Assembly: GCA_900540805.1 (NCBI GenBank)
Contig: UQHL01000031.1
Span: forward strand, 1 to 25,048
DNA: 25,048 nt
Origin: an uncultured Eubacteriales bacterium
Lineage (GTDB): Bacteria; Bacillota; Clostridia; Christensenellales; Borkfalkiaceae
Direction: 5' to 3'
Shown here: positions 1-7,647 of the stretch, piece after piece
Layout: every line of letters begins with the position of its first letter
Numbering within the stretch: position 1 is the first letter of the stretch
Program-made: the position numbers and the translations under genes
Notes under the pieces: model-generated
What the model saw: the letters and a program-made list of their open reading frames with translations, nothing else
Database searches by the model: none
What the model was told of the DNA's origin: nothing

Positions 1-20
1 ACATCGGTTAACCTTTTTTG

Positions 21-45
21 AACCCCGCCACTATGGCGGGGTTTT
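21..45 (+). terminator. Intrinsic terminator of a plus-strand gene left of the window
   Basis: A perfect 9-bp GC-rich stem (arms 21-29 and 35-43, 5-base loop) runs straight into a short T run on the plus strand. No plus-strand gene precedes it inside the window, so it would serve a gene lying to the left. The minus-strand reading has no T run after the stem. Confidence 0.6.
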
Positions 46-47
46 CG

Positions 48-83
48 ATATACAAGAAACCGCGACGGGGCATTCCGTCGCGG
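48..83 (-). terminator. Probable terminator of the GGDEF-EAL gene
   Basis: A perfect 9-bp stem (60-68 with 75-83, 6-base loop) begins four bases after the stop codon of the GGDEF-EAL gene. In the minus-strand reading it is followed by a T-rich stretch (TTTCTTGTAT). The T run is short, so termination may be partial. Confidence 0.55.
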
Positions 84-87
84 CGTT

Positions 88-3000
88 CTATTTTTTCGAA
101 TGATATTTTTGATAAAATGCTTTGATTTCCGTCTGCTGCTTCTCCGGAATGGCGGGCGGCGCTTTGGCGGGACGGGCCACGTAATAGCCCTGGACGAAGT
201 CGCAGCCGAGACGAATGACCGTTTCCAGCTCCTCTTTCGTCTCCACGCCCTCCGCAATACAACGCATTTTTCGCGCTTTGGCAAATTCGACGAGGTTGGA
301 AATCATCTTTTGCCGTTCCGCGTCCTTATCGACGTTTCGCACCAGCAAAATATCGATTTTGACGAAATCGGGGAAACATTCCAGCAGAATGGCTTCGCCG
401 TTATAGCCCGTACCGTAATCGTCCAAAGCGACGTACGCGCCGCAGTCGCGGATGCGCTTCAGCTTATATTGCATGGCGTTGTAGGAGGCGCGTTCGTATT
501 CGGTAAACTCCACGACGATATTTTCCAGCTTTTTTCCGTAAAGGGTAGTAAGCTCCTCCCATTCCTCGTCTTTCAGGTTTTGGCTGGGCACCGAGTTGAT
601 GAACAGCCGACGGTCGGAAATGCCGAGTGCGGTAAAATCTTTGATGCTCTTAAAAAACGTAAGCTTTTCCAGCTGGCCGAGGCGATAGTGGTAGCGCGCC
701 ACGTTAAAGATGTCCTGCGGGGATTTGAAAGCGGGCGCCAAAGAGCGCATCAGCGCTTCGTAGCCGTAGATTTCGCCCGTCTGCAGGCTGACGATCGGCT
801 GATAATGGAATTCGACCAGCTCGTTTTCGAGGAGATTGAAAAGGTCCTCGCTCTTCATCAGAAAGCGGTTTTTCTCGTAAATATTGCTGTCGTAATAGGC
901 CAGCTCGCCCTTTGCCGTCGTTTTGATCTCGTACATTGCGAAGTCAGCGAAGCGCATCAGAGATTCGCAGTCGGCGCTGTCCTGAGGATAGAGACTGACG
1001 CCGCCCGAAACGCGCACGCGGATCGTCTCCCCGCCCGTCACCGCCAGGCTGACCGTGCGAAACGAGTCGTGAATCTCTTTTACTTCCTTTTTGACCTCGT
1101 CCAGGCTTTCGTAGCCGTAGATAAAGGCGTAAAATTCGTCGCCCGAACGCCTGCCGTAGATCTTTTTGGGAACGGTCTTAAATTTTTCCACAAGGCTGTT
1201 TGCCGCGCTCTGGATATAGCGATCGCCGAAATCGTGGCCGTAATTGTCGTTTATATATTTCAGGTTATCGATATCGAACATCATAAACGCGCCGATGCCG
1301 AGTCCGCCGTTTTCGAACAATTTGGAGAGCTTTTCCGAAAAGGCCCTGCGATTGTAGATGCCGCAGAGGGCGTCGAAGTTGCGCTCGAAGAGGAGGGTTT
1401 CCTTTTCACGGTAAGAAGCGGTGACGTTGTTGATGACGCCGAGCGTGCGTTTTCCGTCGTTGAGCTTGACTCGCCGCATTTCGACCCAGCGGGTCTGCCC
1501 GCCGCTGTCCTTAAACCGATAGACGATAAGGGACTGTTTTTCCGCCGGGGAATCTTCCTGTTGAATGATATATGGCCGAAGCCTGCCGATAAACGACGAG
1601 AAATCCTCAAAGGAAAACTCTTTGAAGGGCTTTTCGGGCGTCAAACCGATGACCTCGGGAAAATTTTCCGTGAGGAAAAGGTAATCCTCGTTGACGTCGT
1701 ATTCGAAAGAGGCCACGGGCATATCCGTCAGCTCGATTGTCTTTTCAAATTTGCTGTTCGCCTCGAATACGCGGCTGCTCAATTGCTCGATGGCGCCCGT
1801 CAGCTCGTCGATCTCCTTGATGGACGTGGAGCCGAAGCGCATGGTGGGGGCGACGGCCGCCGTCTTTACCCGATCGGTCAGCGCCGTTATGGGGCGGGAA
1901 AACAGATAACATACGAGGAATACCACCGCCACGCCGATGACGAAAGCCAACGCCAGAAACCCGAGGATCGTCTGCGTGATCGAGCGGATATCCTCAAAAA
2001 GAACATCTTCGTCGATGACGGAAAAGAGGAGCCAGCTTTCCGCCTCAAACGGGGTGTCCTTGTCATACACGTGAAGGTTGTTCGACGCGAGGCAATAGAC
2101 CGAACCGTTTTTCATACTCACGCGATAGATATCGTTTTCCTTTACGGCCTTATAATCGAAGCCCCCCTGTGCGATTTCCGTATAAAATTCCTTGACGCTG
2201 TATCCCGACGGTACGGCCTCTTTTTCCGAGACCTGAAGATCCGTGGTGGCCAGGGCCAGGCAGTAAGAAGCTTCTCCGTGTTCGTTGAGTTCGGAAAAGG
2301 GGAGCTGCGTCGAAAGGAAATGCTCGGAAATATCGACCCCGTAAACGCCGAGAACCGTTCCGTCCTTTGCCAGGAGGGGAACGGTGTAGGTAGCAACCTT
2401 GACGGACTCGTTATTCAGAAAACGCAGGGGGGACCACCACCCCGCCCGGGAATGGGGAACCGTATCCTTTTCCGCCGCAAGCTGTTTATACGCCGCGGTG
2501 GGGTTGTCGAAAAATTTGGCCCAATCGGAGGTGTTTTCCGAAAAGGGGAATTTATATTTGCGGTAGCTGGAACTCATCATATTCCCCGAAGGGAAGGAGA
2601 GGGGCGCGATTTCTACGGTGAGGTCGGAATTGTCGGCCGCGTTGGCGTCGGGGTCGTTGTCCCGCAGATAAAGCCCGTAACGGTCGGCCGAGGCGTCCTT
2701 GCCGAGAACGACCATGGCGCCCGTCGCGTAAGATATACGCAGGGTATCCGCTACGGGAGTGGAGATTTGTCTGATAATCTGCCTGCTCACCTCTTCGAGC
2801 CGATCGTCTTCCAGAGAGAGAAATTCCGAAGCGGTAAGATTGTATTTTTCCAGCTGGGCTTCCGTTGCATCGACGATTTTTGCGTAGTTGTAATCGAGAT
2901 TCATCCACTTGTTTGCCACGAGATTTTCCATCGTTGCGGTACGCGAGGCGGTCTGATTATAAAAAGTCGTCTGTTTGTCGTATCGCATTTTATCGAAAGT

Positions 3001-3117
3001 CCCGCTCAAAAACACCGCGCATATAAATATCGCGGTTTGCAGGACGAATACAAGCGTCACGGGAATGAGAATTTTCGTCATGATCGACCGATTTTTTTTA
3101 ATCCGAGTTTTTTTCAT
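88..3117 (-). CDS. Membrane Cache-HAMP-PAS-GGDEF-EAL cyclic-di-GMP signalling protein
   Basis: A 1009-residue sensor that could make and/or degrade cyclic-di-GMP. Visible parts in order: a basic N-terminus, membrane segment about 15-38, a long extracellular Cache-like region about 40-380, membrane segment about 384-406, HAMP about 407-455, PAS-like about 456-570, GGDEF domain about 575-745 and EAL domain about 757-1000. The GGDEF signature reads SGDEF (658-662), a substitution seen in some cyclases. The EAL domain keeps YEALMR (786-791), EFTE (870-873), LDDYGTG (898-904), FVKID and AEGVET (955-960), so phosphodiesterase activity looks likely. The gene follows the solute-binding protein gene at 83 bases, with a perfect inverted repeat between. 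The ATG at 3117 has no clear Shine-Dalgarno sequence and no convincing promoter of its own was seen. Domain identity is sure; net activity and ligand are not known. Confidence 0.92.
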   Translation of the reverse strand: MKKTRIKKNRSIMTKILIPVTLVFVLQTAIFICAVFLSGTFDKMRYDKQTTFYNQTASRTATMENLVANKWMNLDYNYAKIVDATEAQLEKYNLTASEFLSLEDDRLEEVSRQIIRQISTPVADTLRISYATGAMVVLGKDASADRYGLYLRDNDPDANAADNSDLTVEIAPLSFPSGNMMSSSYRKYKFPFSENTSDWAKFFDNPTAAYKQLAAEKDTVPHSRAGWWSPLRFLNNESVKVATYTVPLLAKDGTVLGVYGVDISEHFLSTQLPFSELNEHGEASYCLALATTDLQVSEKEAVPSGYSVKEFYTEIAQGGFDYKAVKENDIYRVSMKNGSVYCLASNNLHVYDKDTPFEAESWLLFSVIDEDVLFEDIRSITQTILGFLALAFVIGVAVVFLVCYLFSRPITALTDRVKTAAVAPTMRFGSTSIKEIDELTGAIEQLSSRVFEANSKFEKTIELTDMPVASFEYDVNEDYLFLTENFPEVIGLTPEKPFKEFSFEDFSSFIGRLRPYIIQQEDSPAEKQSLIVYRFKDSGGQTRWVEMRRVKLNDGKRTLGVINNVTASYREKETLLFERNFDALCGIYNRRAFSEKLSKLFENGGLGIGAFMMFDIDNLKYINDNYGHDFGDRYIQSAANSLVEKFKTVPKKIYGRRSGDEFYAFIYGYESLDEVKKEVKEIHDSFRTVSLAVTGGETIRVRVSGGVSLYPQDSADCESLMRFADFAMYEIKTTAKGELAYYDSNIYEKNRFLMKSEDLFNLLENELVEFHYQPIVSLQTGEIYGYEALMRSLAPAFKSPQDIFNVARYHYRLGQLEKLTFFKSIKDFTALGISDRRLFINSVPSQNLKDEEWEELTTLYGKKLENIVVEFTEYERASYNAMQYKLKRIRDCGAYVALDDYGTGYNGEAILLECFPDFVKIDILLVRNVDKDAERQKMISNLVEFAKARKMRCIAEGVETKEELETVIRLGCDFVQGYYVARPAKAPPAIPEKQQTEIKAFYQKYHSKK

Positions 3118-3147
3118 GTCAGTCGGTTCCCATAAAATGCGGCAAAA

Positions 3148-3190
3148 GATTAATTAAGGCAACATAATCGTAGCGTTGCCTTAATTAATC
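3148..3190 (-). terminator. Perfect 16-bp inverted repeat between binding-protein and GGDEF-EAL genes
   Basis: Arms 3148-3163 and 3175-3190 are exactly complementary around an 11-base loop. On the minus strand the hairpin starts 10 bases after the binding-protein stop and is followed by TTTTG, a weak T run, so it may be a leaky terminator. It also lies only about 30 bases before the GGDEF-EAL start codon, so it could instead be an operator or act on that gene's mRNA. Confidence 0.55.
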
Positions 3191-3199
3191 AAAGATACT

Positions 3200-4780
3200 T
3201 TACCCTTTAAGCAGATTGGAAAGAATAGAAGTCAATTCTGCGTACCAATCGTCGAAGCCGTACTTGGAAAGCTCGTCCGCCGCCGCTTCCGAGCGGAGCT
3301 CGCCGCCTTCGACCCGCGCCTCGACCAGCGCGGCGAGCGCGGTGGCGTTTTTCAGATTTTTAACCATTTCGGCCAGCTCCGGCTCGTCTTTGGCCGATAT
3401 AGTGCCCGCGAGGGCATACTCGAGAAGCTTTCTTGCGTCCGAGCTTTGCGCGAAGGGTATGGAGGCCCAGAGCTCGTATTCTTTTATCGTCTTGTAGGCG
3501 ACCTCATAGGTGTCGAGAATTCCCTTTTTGGAGACGCGATAGCCGTCTTTGATTTCCTGCGCCTTTTCCGCGGTGAAATCCGCTTCGGTCTTTTCTTCTT
3601 TTTTAAGGTATTGCGTCCATGCGTCCTCGATGACCGCGGTTTGCATTTTTTCGGCGTTTCCCGCTTTGTAATCCGCTTTCGTGACGGGCATATAGCTCAG
3701 GGAAACGGAGAGGTCGAGGCCGCCCGTGGACAGGTATTTAAGAAATTCTACCGCCGCGGCTTCGGTGGCTTTATCCGATTTTTTGACGGCAAAGCCCGCG
3801 CCCTGCTGGATCGCCACTTTCTGCCCGCCCGCAAAGACGGGGACGGGGGTTACGTAGGTCTCTATGGCATGGGAGACGGTGTCGCTCTCCTGTACGGAGG
3901 AGGGAAAATATCCCGCGCTGGACGTAGAGCCTACATAGGCGAGCAGATCGCCCGTTTTGACGTCGTCCGAACGGAAACGGTCCTTGGCGTAAAAATAGCC
4001 CTTGACGTAGGGGACGTAAAAATTGTCGTAAATTTTTTTGAAGGTCTCGCGGTCGGTATTCAGCCCGATCTTTTCGCCGTCTTTTTCAAAAATGGTGTGC
4101 CCCAGCGAGCGGGCGGAGGTAAGGAAGAAATTTGCATAGGCGTCCCGCCCGAAAAACGCCTTACCGCCGTCGTCTCCGCCCGACCAGAGATAATATTTCT
4201 CCGCCGTCGCTGCGATCCCTTCCACGGTGGAGAGATCCTCGAGGCTGACCTTCGCCTCTTCGGAGGCCGACTTGTTATAGTCCTCGGCAAAAACGTCCCA
4301 ATCGGTTTTATTCATCATAAACAATTCGGTGGATTTTGCCGTGGGAACCAATTTCAGCCCGCCGTTTATGTAGCCCTCGGAAAAGAAATTATCGACGTAT
4401 AAATCCTTTTCGGCCTGCGTAAAATATCCGTCCAGCGACGCGATATTTTGATAGGCGTCGTCGATTTTTTTGAGATCGTCGGAATAGAGCTGGAAAATTT
4501 CGGGGAGCTCTTTTTTGGCGTTTTTCTCTACTTCTTCCGCGATTTTTGTCGGATTGGAATAGCTGGAGGACGTCACGTAGATCGCTTTTTCCTTTCCCAC
4601 GGTGTCGTTAAATTCGTTGATGATCCGTCTGAAGGCGGAATCCTGCTGATTGTTGTAGTACGTCCACACGGAAAGGGTGATCCGATTTTTTTGGGCTTCC
4701 CCGCAGGCCGCCAGCGAGAACAAAGAGGTGAGCGCCGTGACCGCGGCGAGGGCGAAAGCCGTCCTTTTCAGCGTTTTCAT
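3200..4780 (-). CDS. Extracellular solute-binding lipoprotein (ABC-type family 1)
   Basis: A 526-residue secreted lipoprotein. The N-terminus has a basic start, a hydrophobic stretch and a lipobox ending LAAC with the lipidated cysteine at 26. After a short linker it enters a typical solute-binding fold (ITLSVWTYYNNQ near 35-45, and an FAVKKS segment late in the domain), as in sugar-binding proteins of ABC importers. The start has an AAGGAAG ribosome site 8 bases upstream and a good promoter. No permease or ATPase gene lies on either side: downstream is a Cache GGDEF-EAL sensor, upstream the ATP synthase terminator. It may therefore share a transporter encoded elsewhere or deliver ligand to the sensor; the second is inference. 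The ligand cannot be named. Confidence 0.88.
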   Translation of the reverse strand: MKTLKRTAFALAAVTALTSLFSLAACGEAQKNRITLSVWTYYNNQQDSAFRRIINEFNDTVGKEKAIYVTSSSYSNPTKIAEEVEKNAKKELPEIFQLYSDDLKKIDDAYQNIASLDGYFTQAEKDLYVDNFFSEGYINGGLKLVPTAKSTELFMMNKTDWDVFAEDYNKSASEEAKVSLEDLSTVEGIAATAEKYYLWSGGDDGGKAFFGRDAYANFFLTSARSLGHTIFEKDGEKIGLNTDRETFKKIYDNFYVPYVKGYFYAKDRFRSDDVKTGDLLAYVGSTSSAGYFPSSVQESDTVSHAIETYVTPVPVFAGGQKVAIQQGAGFAVKKSDKATEAAAVEFLKYLSTGGLDLSVSLSYMPVTKADYKAGNAEKMQTAVIEDAWTQYLKKEEKTEADFTAEKAQEIKDGYRVSKKGILDTYEVAYKTIKEYELWASIPFAQSSDARKLLEYALAGTISAKDEPELAEMVKNLKNATALAALVEARVEGGELRSEAAADELSKYGFDDWYAELTSILSNLLKG

Positions 4781-4849
4781 GATGAAAACTTCCTTATAAA
4801 TTTATTTTGAAAAAAAGCGGAAGGAAAAAAATTCGCTTCCACTTTTTTT

Positions 4850-4878
4850 ATTATACTATATTCAGAGCAAAAAAGCAA
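4850..4878 (-). promoter_or_regulatory. Promoter of the solute-binding protein gene
   Basis: On the minus strand a TTGCTT -35 box (4878-4873), a 17-base spacer and a perfect TATAAT -10 box (4855-4850). Transcription would start near 4843, giving a leader of about 60 bases. Confidence 0.65.
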
Positions 4879-4956
4879 GCTAAAGCTTGAAAGATTATGC
4901 CGAATAAAAGAAAAAAAATACGAAAAAAGACGAGGGGAGAGAGCGCGTGCCGAAAA

Positions 4957-4985
4957 AGAAAAAAGAACGGACGGAAACCGCCGAC
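4957..4985 (-). terminator. Probable terminator of the ATP synthase operon
   Basis: On the minus strand, a few bases after the atpC stop, a short GC stem (4983-4978 with 4974-4969, TTT loop, one G-T pair) is followed by a T-rich run, with more T runs further on. The plus-strand reading also ends in six T. The stem is short, so confidence is moderate. The rest of the 4781-4991 gap holds only the binding-protein promoter and purine-rich sequence on the plus strand. Confidence 0.5.
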
Positions 4986-4991
4986 CTTTTT

Positions 4992-5408
4992 TCAATCGGA
5001 GTGCTTTTCTAAATTGATAAAGGTTTTTGCCATTTCTATTTTGTTCAGGCGATATTCGCGGAAGCTTTGCTTCCGCCGTTCCTTTTCCTGCGCCATCGCC
5101 GTTTCGCGGCGTCTGATCGCCTCCTCCAGCTTTTCTTCCCAGGCGAGAAAATCGCTCTGCAAAACGACTTTGTCCCGATATACCGCCAGCATGCCCTCGC
5201 CTGTGGCGAAAGTCCTTTTCGTTCCGTCCGCTTCGGTCAGCGAGGCCATGCCCGTCGTGATATTGATAAACATGGGCATATGTCCTGGCAAAAGGGAAAT
5301 TTGCCCGTCGGGTTCCGCCGCCGTCAGGGAACGCACTTCGCCTTCGTAAAACTGCTTGTCGGGACGGAGCATGAGGAGGGAAAAGGTCTTTTTTTCCGCC
5401 GCGTTCAT
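4992..5408 (-). CDS. atpC: F1Fo ATP synthase epsilon subunit
   Basis: A 138-residue epsilon subunit of the F1 central stalk, which joins gamma to the c-ring and can inhibit ATP hydrolysis. The N-terminal beta-sandwich is visible (FSLLMLRPDKQFYEGEV; DGQISLLPGHMPMF near 34-47), followed by the C-terminal helical hairpin rich in Arg, Lys and Glu. The start at 5408 overlaps the atpD stop as ATGA. A longer reading begins inside atpD and adds 23 residues that do not fit the family, so it was rejected. The local ribosome site is weak, consistent with translational coupling. It is the last gene of the operon. Confidence 0.94.
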   Translation of the reverse strand: MNAAEKKTFSLLMLRPDKQFYEGEVRSLTAAEPDGQISLLPGHMPMFINITTGMASLTEADGTKRTFATGEGMLAVYRDKVVLQSDFLAWEEKLEEAIRRRETAMAQEKERRKQSFREYRLNKIEMAKTFINLEKHSD

Positions 5409-6787
5409 GCCCGATACCCCGCGATGTCGTTTAAGCCGCCGATAAAATAAAATTCGCTTTCGGGAATATCGTCGCATTTGCCGTCGAGGATGGCGTTGCA
5501 GTCGTCGATGGTCGTTTCGAGGGGCACGTACCTTCCCTCGATCCCCGTATAGACGCTGGCGACGAAGAAGGGCTGGGAAAAGAACCTCTGCAGCTTGCGC
5601 GCGCGATAGACAAGCTGCTTGTCTTCGGCGTTGAGTTCGTCCATGCCCAAAATGGCGATGATGTCCTGAAGCTCCTTATACCGTTGGAGCGTTTCGGTCA
5701 CCCGTTTGGCCGTGGCGTAATGCTTTTCGCCGACGATATCGGGTTCGAGAATGCGGCTGGTGGATTCGAGGGGATCCACCGCGGGATAAATTCCTTCTTC
5801 GACGACCTTTCTCGAAAGCACCGTGGTGGCGTCGAGGTGGCTGAAAATGGTGGCGGGCGCGGGGTCGGTTAGATCGTCCGCGGGCACGTAAATCGCCTGT
5901 ATCGACGTAATGGAGCCGTGCTTTGTGGAGGTAATCCTCTCCTCCAGCTGCCCCAGCTCGTTGGCGAGCGTGGGCTGATAGCCCACGGCGGAGGGCATGC
6001 GCCCGAGCAGCGCGGAGATTTCCGAACCCGCCTGCACGTAGCGGAAAATATTATCTATAAACAGCAGGACGTCCTGGCATTGCGCGTCGCGGAAATATTC
6101 CGCCATGGTCAGCCCCGTGAAGGCGGCCCGCATTCTCGCGCCGGGGGATTCGTTCATCTGGCCGAACACGAGGGCCGTGTTGTTCAAAACGCCCGACTCG
6201 GTCATTTCCTGCGCCATTTCGAAGCCCTCGCGGCTGCGTTCCCCGACGCCGATGAATACCGAACGGCCGTCATGGTGGGTGGCGATCCCCGAAATCAGCT
6301 CCTGAATAAGCACCGTCTTTCCCACGCCCGCACCGCCGAACAGGCCGATTTTTCCGCCTTTGGCGTAAGGGGTAAGCAGGTCGATGACTTTGATCCCCGT
6401 TTCGAAAATTTCCGTGACGGGGCTTTGCTCGGTGAGCGCGGGGGGCTTGCGGTAGATGGGCATGGTGGGGGCGGCTACGGCGCCCTTGCCGTCCACGGGC
6501 TTGCCGAGGGCATTCAAAACTCTGCCCGTTACCTTGTCGCCCACGGGTACGCATATGCTCGAGCCCGTCGATTTCACCTCCAGCCCGCGCGAGAGGCCGT
6601 CCGTCGTCTCGAGGGCGATACAGCGGCATACTCCGTCGGGAAGGTGGGACAATACCTCGAGATCCACCGTTTTTTCCCCGTCGAGGACGAGCAAAAGCTC
6701 GTTTTGGTTGGGAAGGTGATTGTCGAACTTTACATCGACCACCGAGCCGATGATCTGTACGACCTTTCCCGTATGTGTTTTGATCAT
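5405..6787 (-). CDS. atpD: F1Fo ATP synthase beta subunit
   Basis: A 460-residue catalytic beta subunit of F1. The Walker A loop GGAGVGKT is at 151-158, followed by the GERSREG stretch, the Walker B region LLFIDNIFRY, and ALLGRMPSAVGYQPTL. The lever sequence usually written DELSEED reads DELNAED here, a mild variation. Length is normal. The start overlaps the atpG stop as ATGA, and the GGAGG ribosome site lies in the codons for the last residues of gamma (YGGVFL). It pairs with alpha to form the catalytic hexamer. Confidence 0.98.
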   Translation of the reverse strand: MIKTHTGKVVQIIGSVVDVKFDNHLPNQNELLLVLDGEKTVDLEVLSHLPDGVCRCIALETTDGLSRGLEVKSTGSSICVPVGDKVTGRVLNALGKPVDGKGAVAAPTMPIYRKPPALTEQSPVTEIFETGIKVIDLLTPYAKGGKIGLFGGAGVGKTVLIQELISGIATHHDGRSVFIGVGERSREGFEMAQEMTESGVLNNTALVFGQMNESPGARMRAAFTGLTMAEYFRDAQCQDVLLFIDNIFRYVQAGSEISALLGRMPSAVGYQPTLANELGQLEERITSTKHGSITSIQAIYVPADDLTDPAPATIFSHLDATTVLSRKVVEEGIYPAVDPLESTSRILEPDIVGEKHYATAKRVTETLQRYKELQDIIAILGMDELNAEDKQLVYRARKLQRFFSQPFFVASVYTGIEGRYVPLETTIDDCNAILDGKCDDIPESEFYFIGGLNDIAGYRA

Positions 6788-7647
6788 AAAAATACGCCTC
6801 CGTACGTGTAGTCGCGGAAATTTGCCGCGCTGGCGTCGATCAGTTCGCTTGTGATGCTTTCCTGGCGTTCGTGATTATATTTCGCCGTGAGCCGGGAGAG
6901 AAGCTTTTCGCCGTTTTCCGTGGACTGGCGCATAGAGGTCATGCGCTTGTAGTGGATCGCCATGGCGCTGTCCGCCAGCGCGCTGTAGATTTCCGCCATG
7001 ACGTATTGCGCGAGAAAATTGTCGAGCGCGGCTTTCGAGCGCGGCTCAAACACCGTCCCCGCCGTATTTTTTGGCGCCTCGGGCAGAATGATCGGAAGCA
7101 GCTTTTTCGCGGTCGGCTCCTGCGTGGTGGGCGTGCGCGTGCGCGTATAGGCGATATATACCTCCCTGTATTCGCCGCTGTTGAACATTTCGACGACGTC
7201 GTTTGCGGCGGAGATTGCGTCGAAGGCGTGTGGCTCCTGCGCCATGTGAATGTAAAAATTGCTCAGGGGAAGCCCAATTTTTTCGTAGTGTTCCCGCGTT
7301 TCCTGTCCGAGAGCGAAAATCTTCGACACGTCGTGATCGGAGATAAATTTATCCGCAAAATCCAACATGCGGTGATTGAAGTCCCCGCACAGGCCTTTGT
7401 CCGCCGCGGCCACGAACAGCGCGGTTTTTCCCGTTTCGTGTTCGCGCAGGAAGGGGTGTTCTTTCACCGCGTCTTCCGAGGCGACGGCGGCGAGAATGTG
7501 CCGCAGTTCCCGAAGATAGCGGTAGCTGTTTTCGCACTTGTCGCGCGCGCGGTTGAGCTTGGACGTGGCGATCATCTGCATCGCCCGCGTGATCTTTACC
7601 GTGTCCTCGACGCCCCCGATATGCCGCTTCAGCTCGTGCGCGTTCAT
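6784..7647 (-). CDS. atpG: F1Fo ATP synthase gamma subunit
   Basis: A 287-residue gamma subunit, the rotor shaft of F1. The N-terminal helix carries the family pattern (KRHIGGVEDTVKITRAMQMIATSKL near 8-32, quoted as separate parts: KITRAM, then MIATSKL). The C-terminal helix has YNHERQESITSEL, matching the usual NxxRQxxITxE pattern. A Rossmann-like middle is visible (ALFVAADKGLCGDFN). It overlaps atpA and atpD by ATGA at both ends, with GGAGG upstream of the start. No oddities seen. Confidence 0.96.
   Translation of the reverse strand: MNAHELKRHIGGVEDTVKITRAMQMIATSKLNRARDKCENSYRYLRELRHILAAVASEDAVKEHPFLREHETGKTALFVAAADKGLCGDFNHRMLDFADKFISDHDVSKIFALGQETREHYEKIGLPLSNFYIHMAQEPHAFDAISAANDVVEMFNSGEYREVYIAYTRTRTPTTQEPTAKKLLPIILPEAPKNTAGTVFEPRSKAALDNFLAQYVMAEIYSALADSAMAIHYKRMTSMRQSTENGEKLLSRLTAKYNHERQESITSELIDASAANFRDYTYGGVFL

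Noticed and set aside
100..3135. A plus-strand open frame of about 1000 codons opposite the GGDEF-EAL gene
   Set aside because: Its product has no recognisable domain, while the minus strand encodes a complete multidomain protein; it is a shadow of codon use.
5409..5477. Longer start for the epsilon subunit
   Set aside because: The extra residues are encoded inside atpD and do not match the family; ATGA overlap at 5408 fits the rest of the operon.
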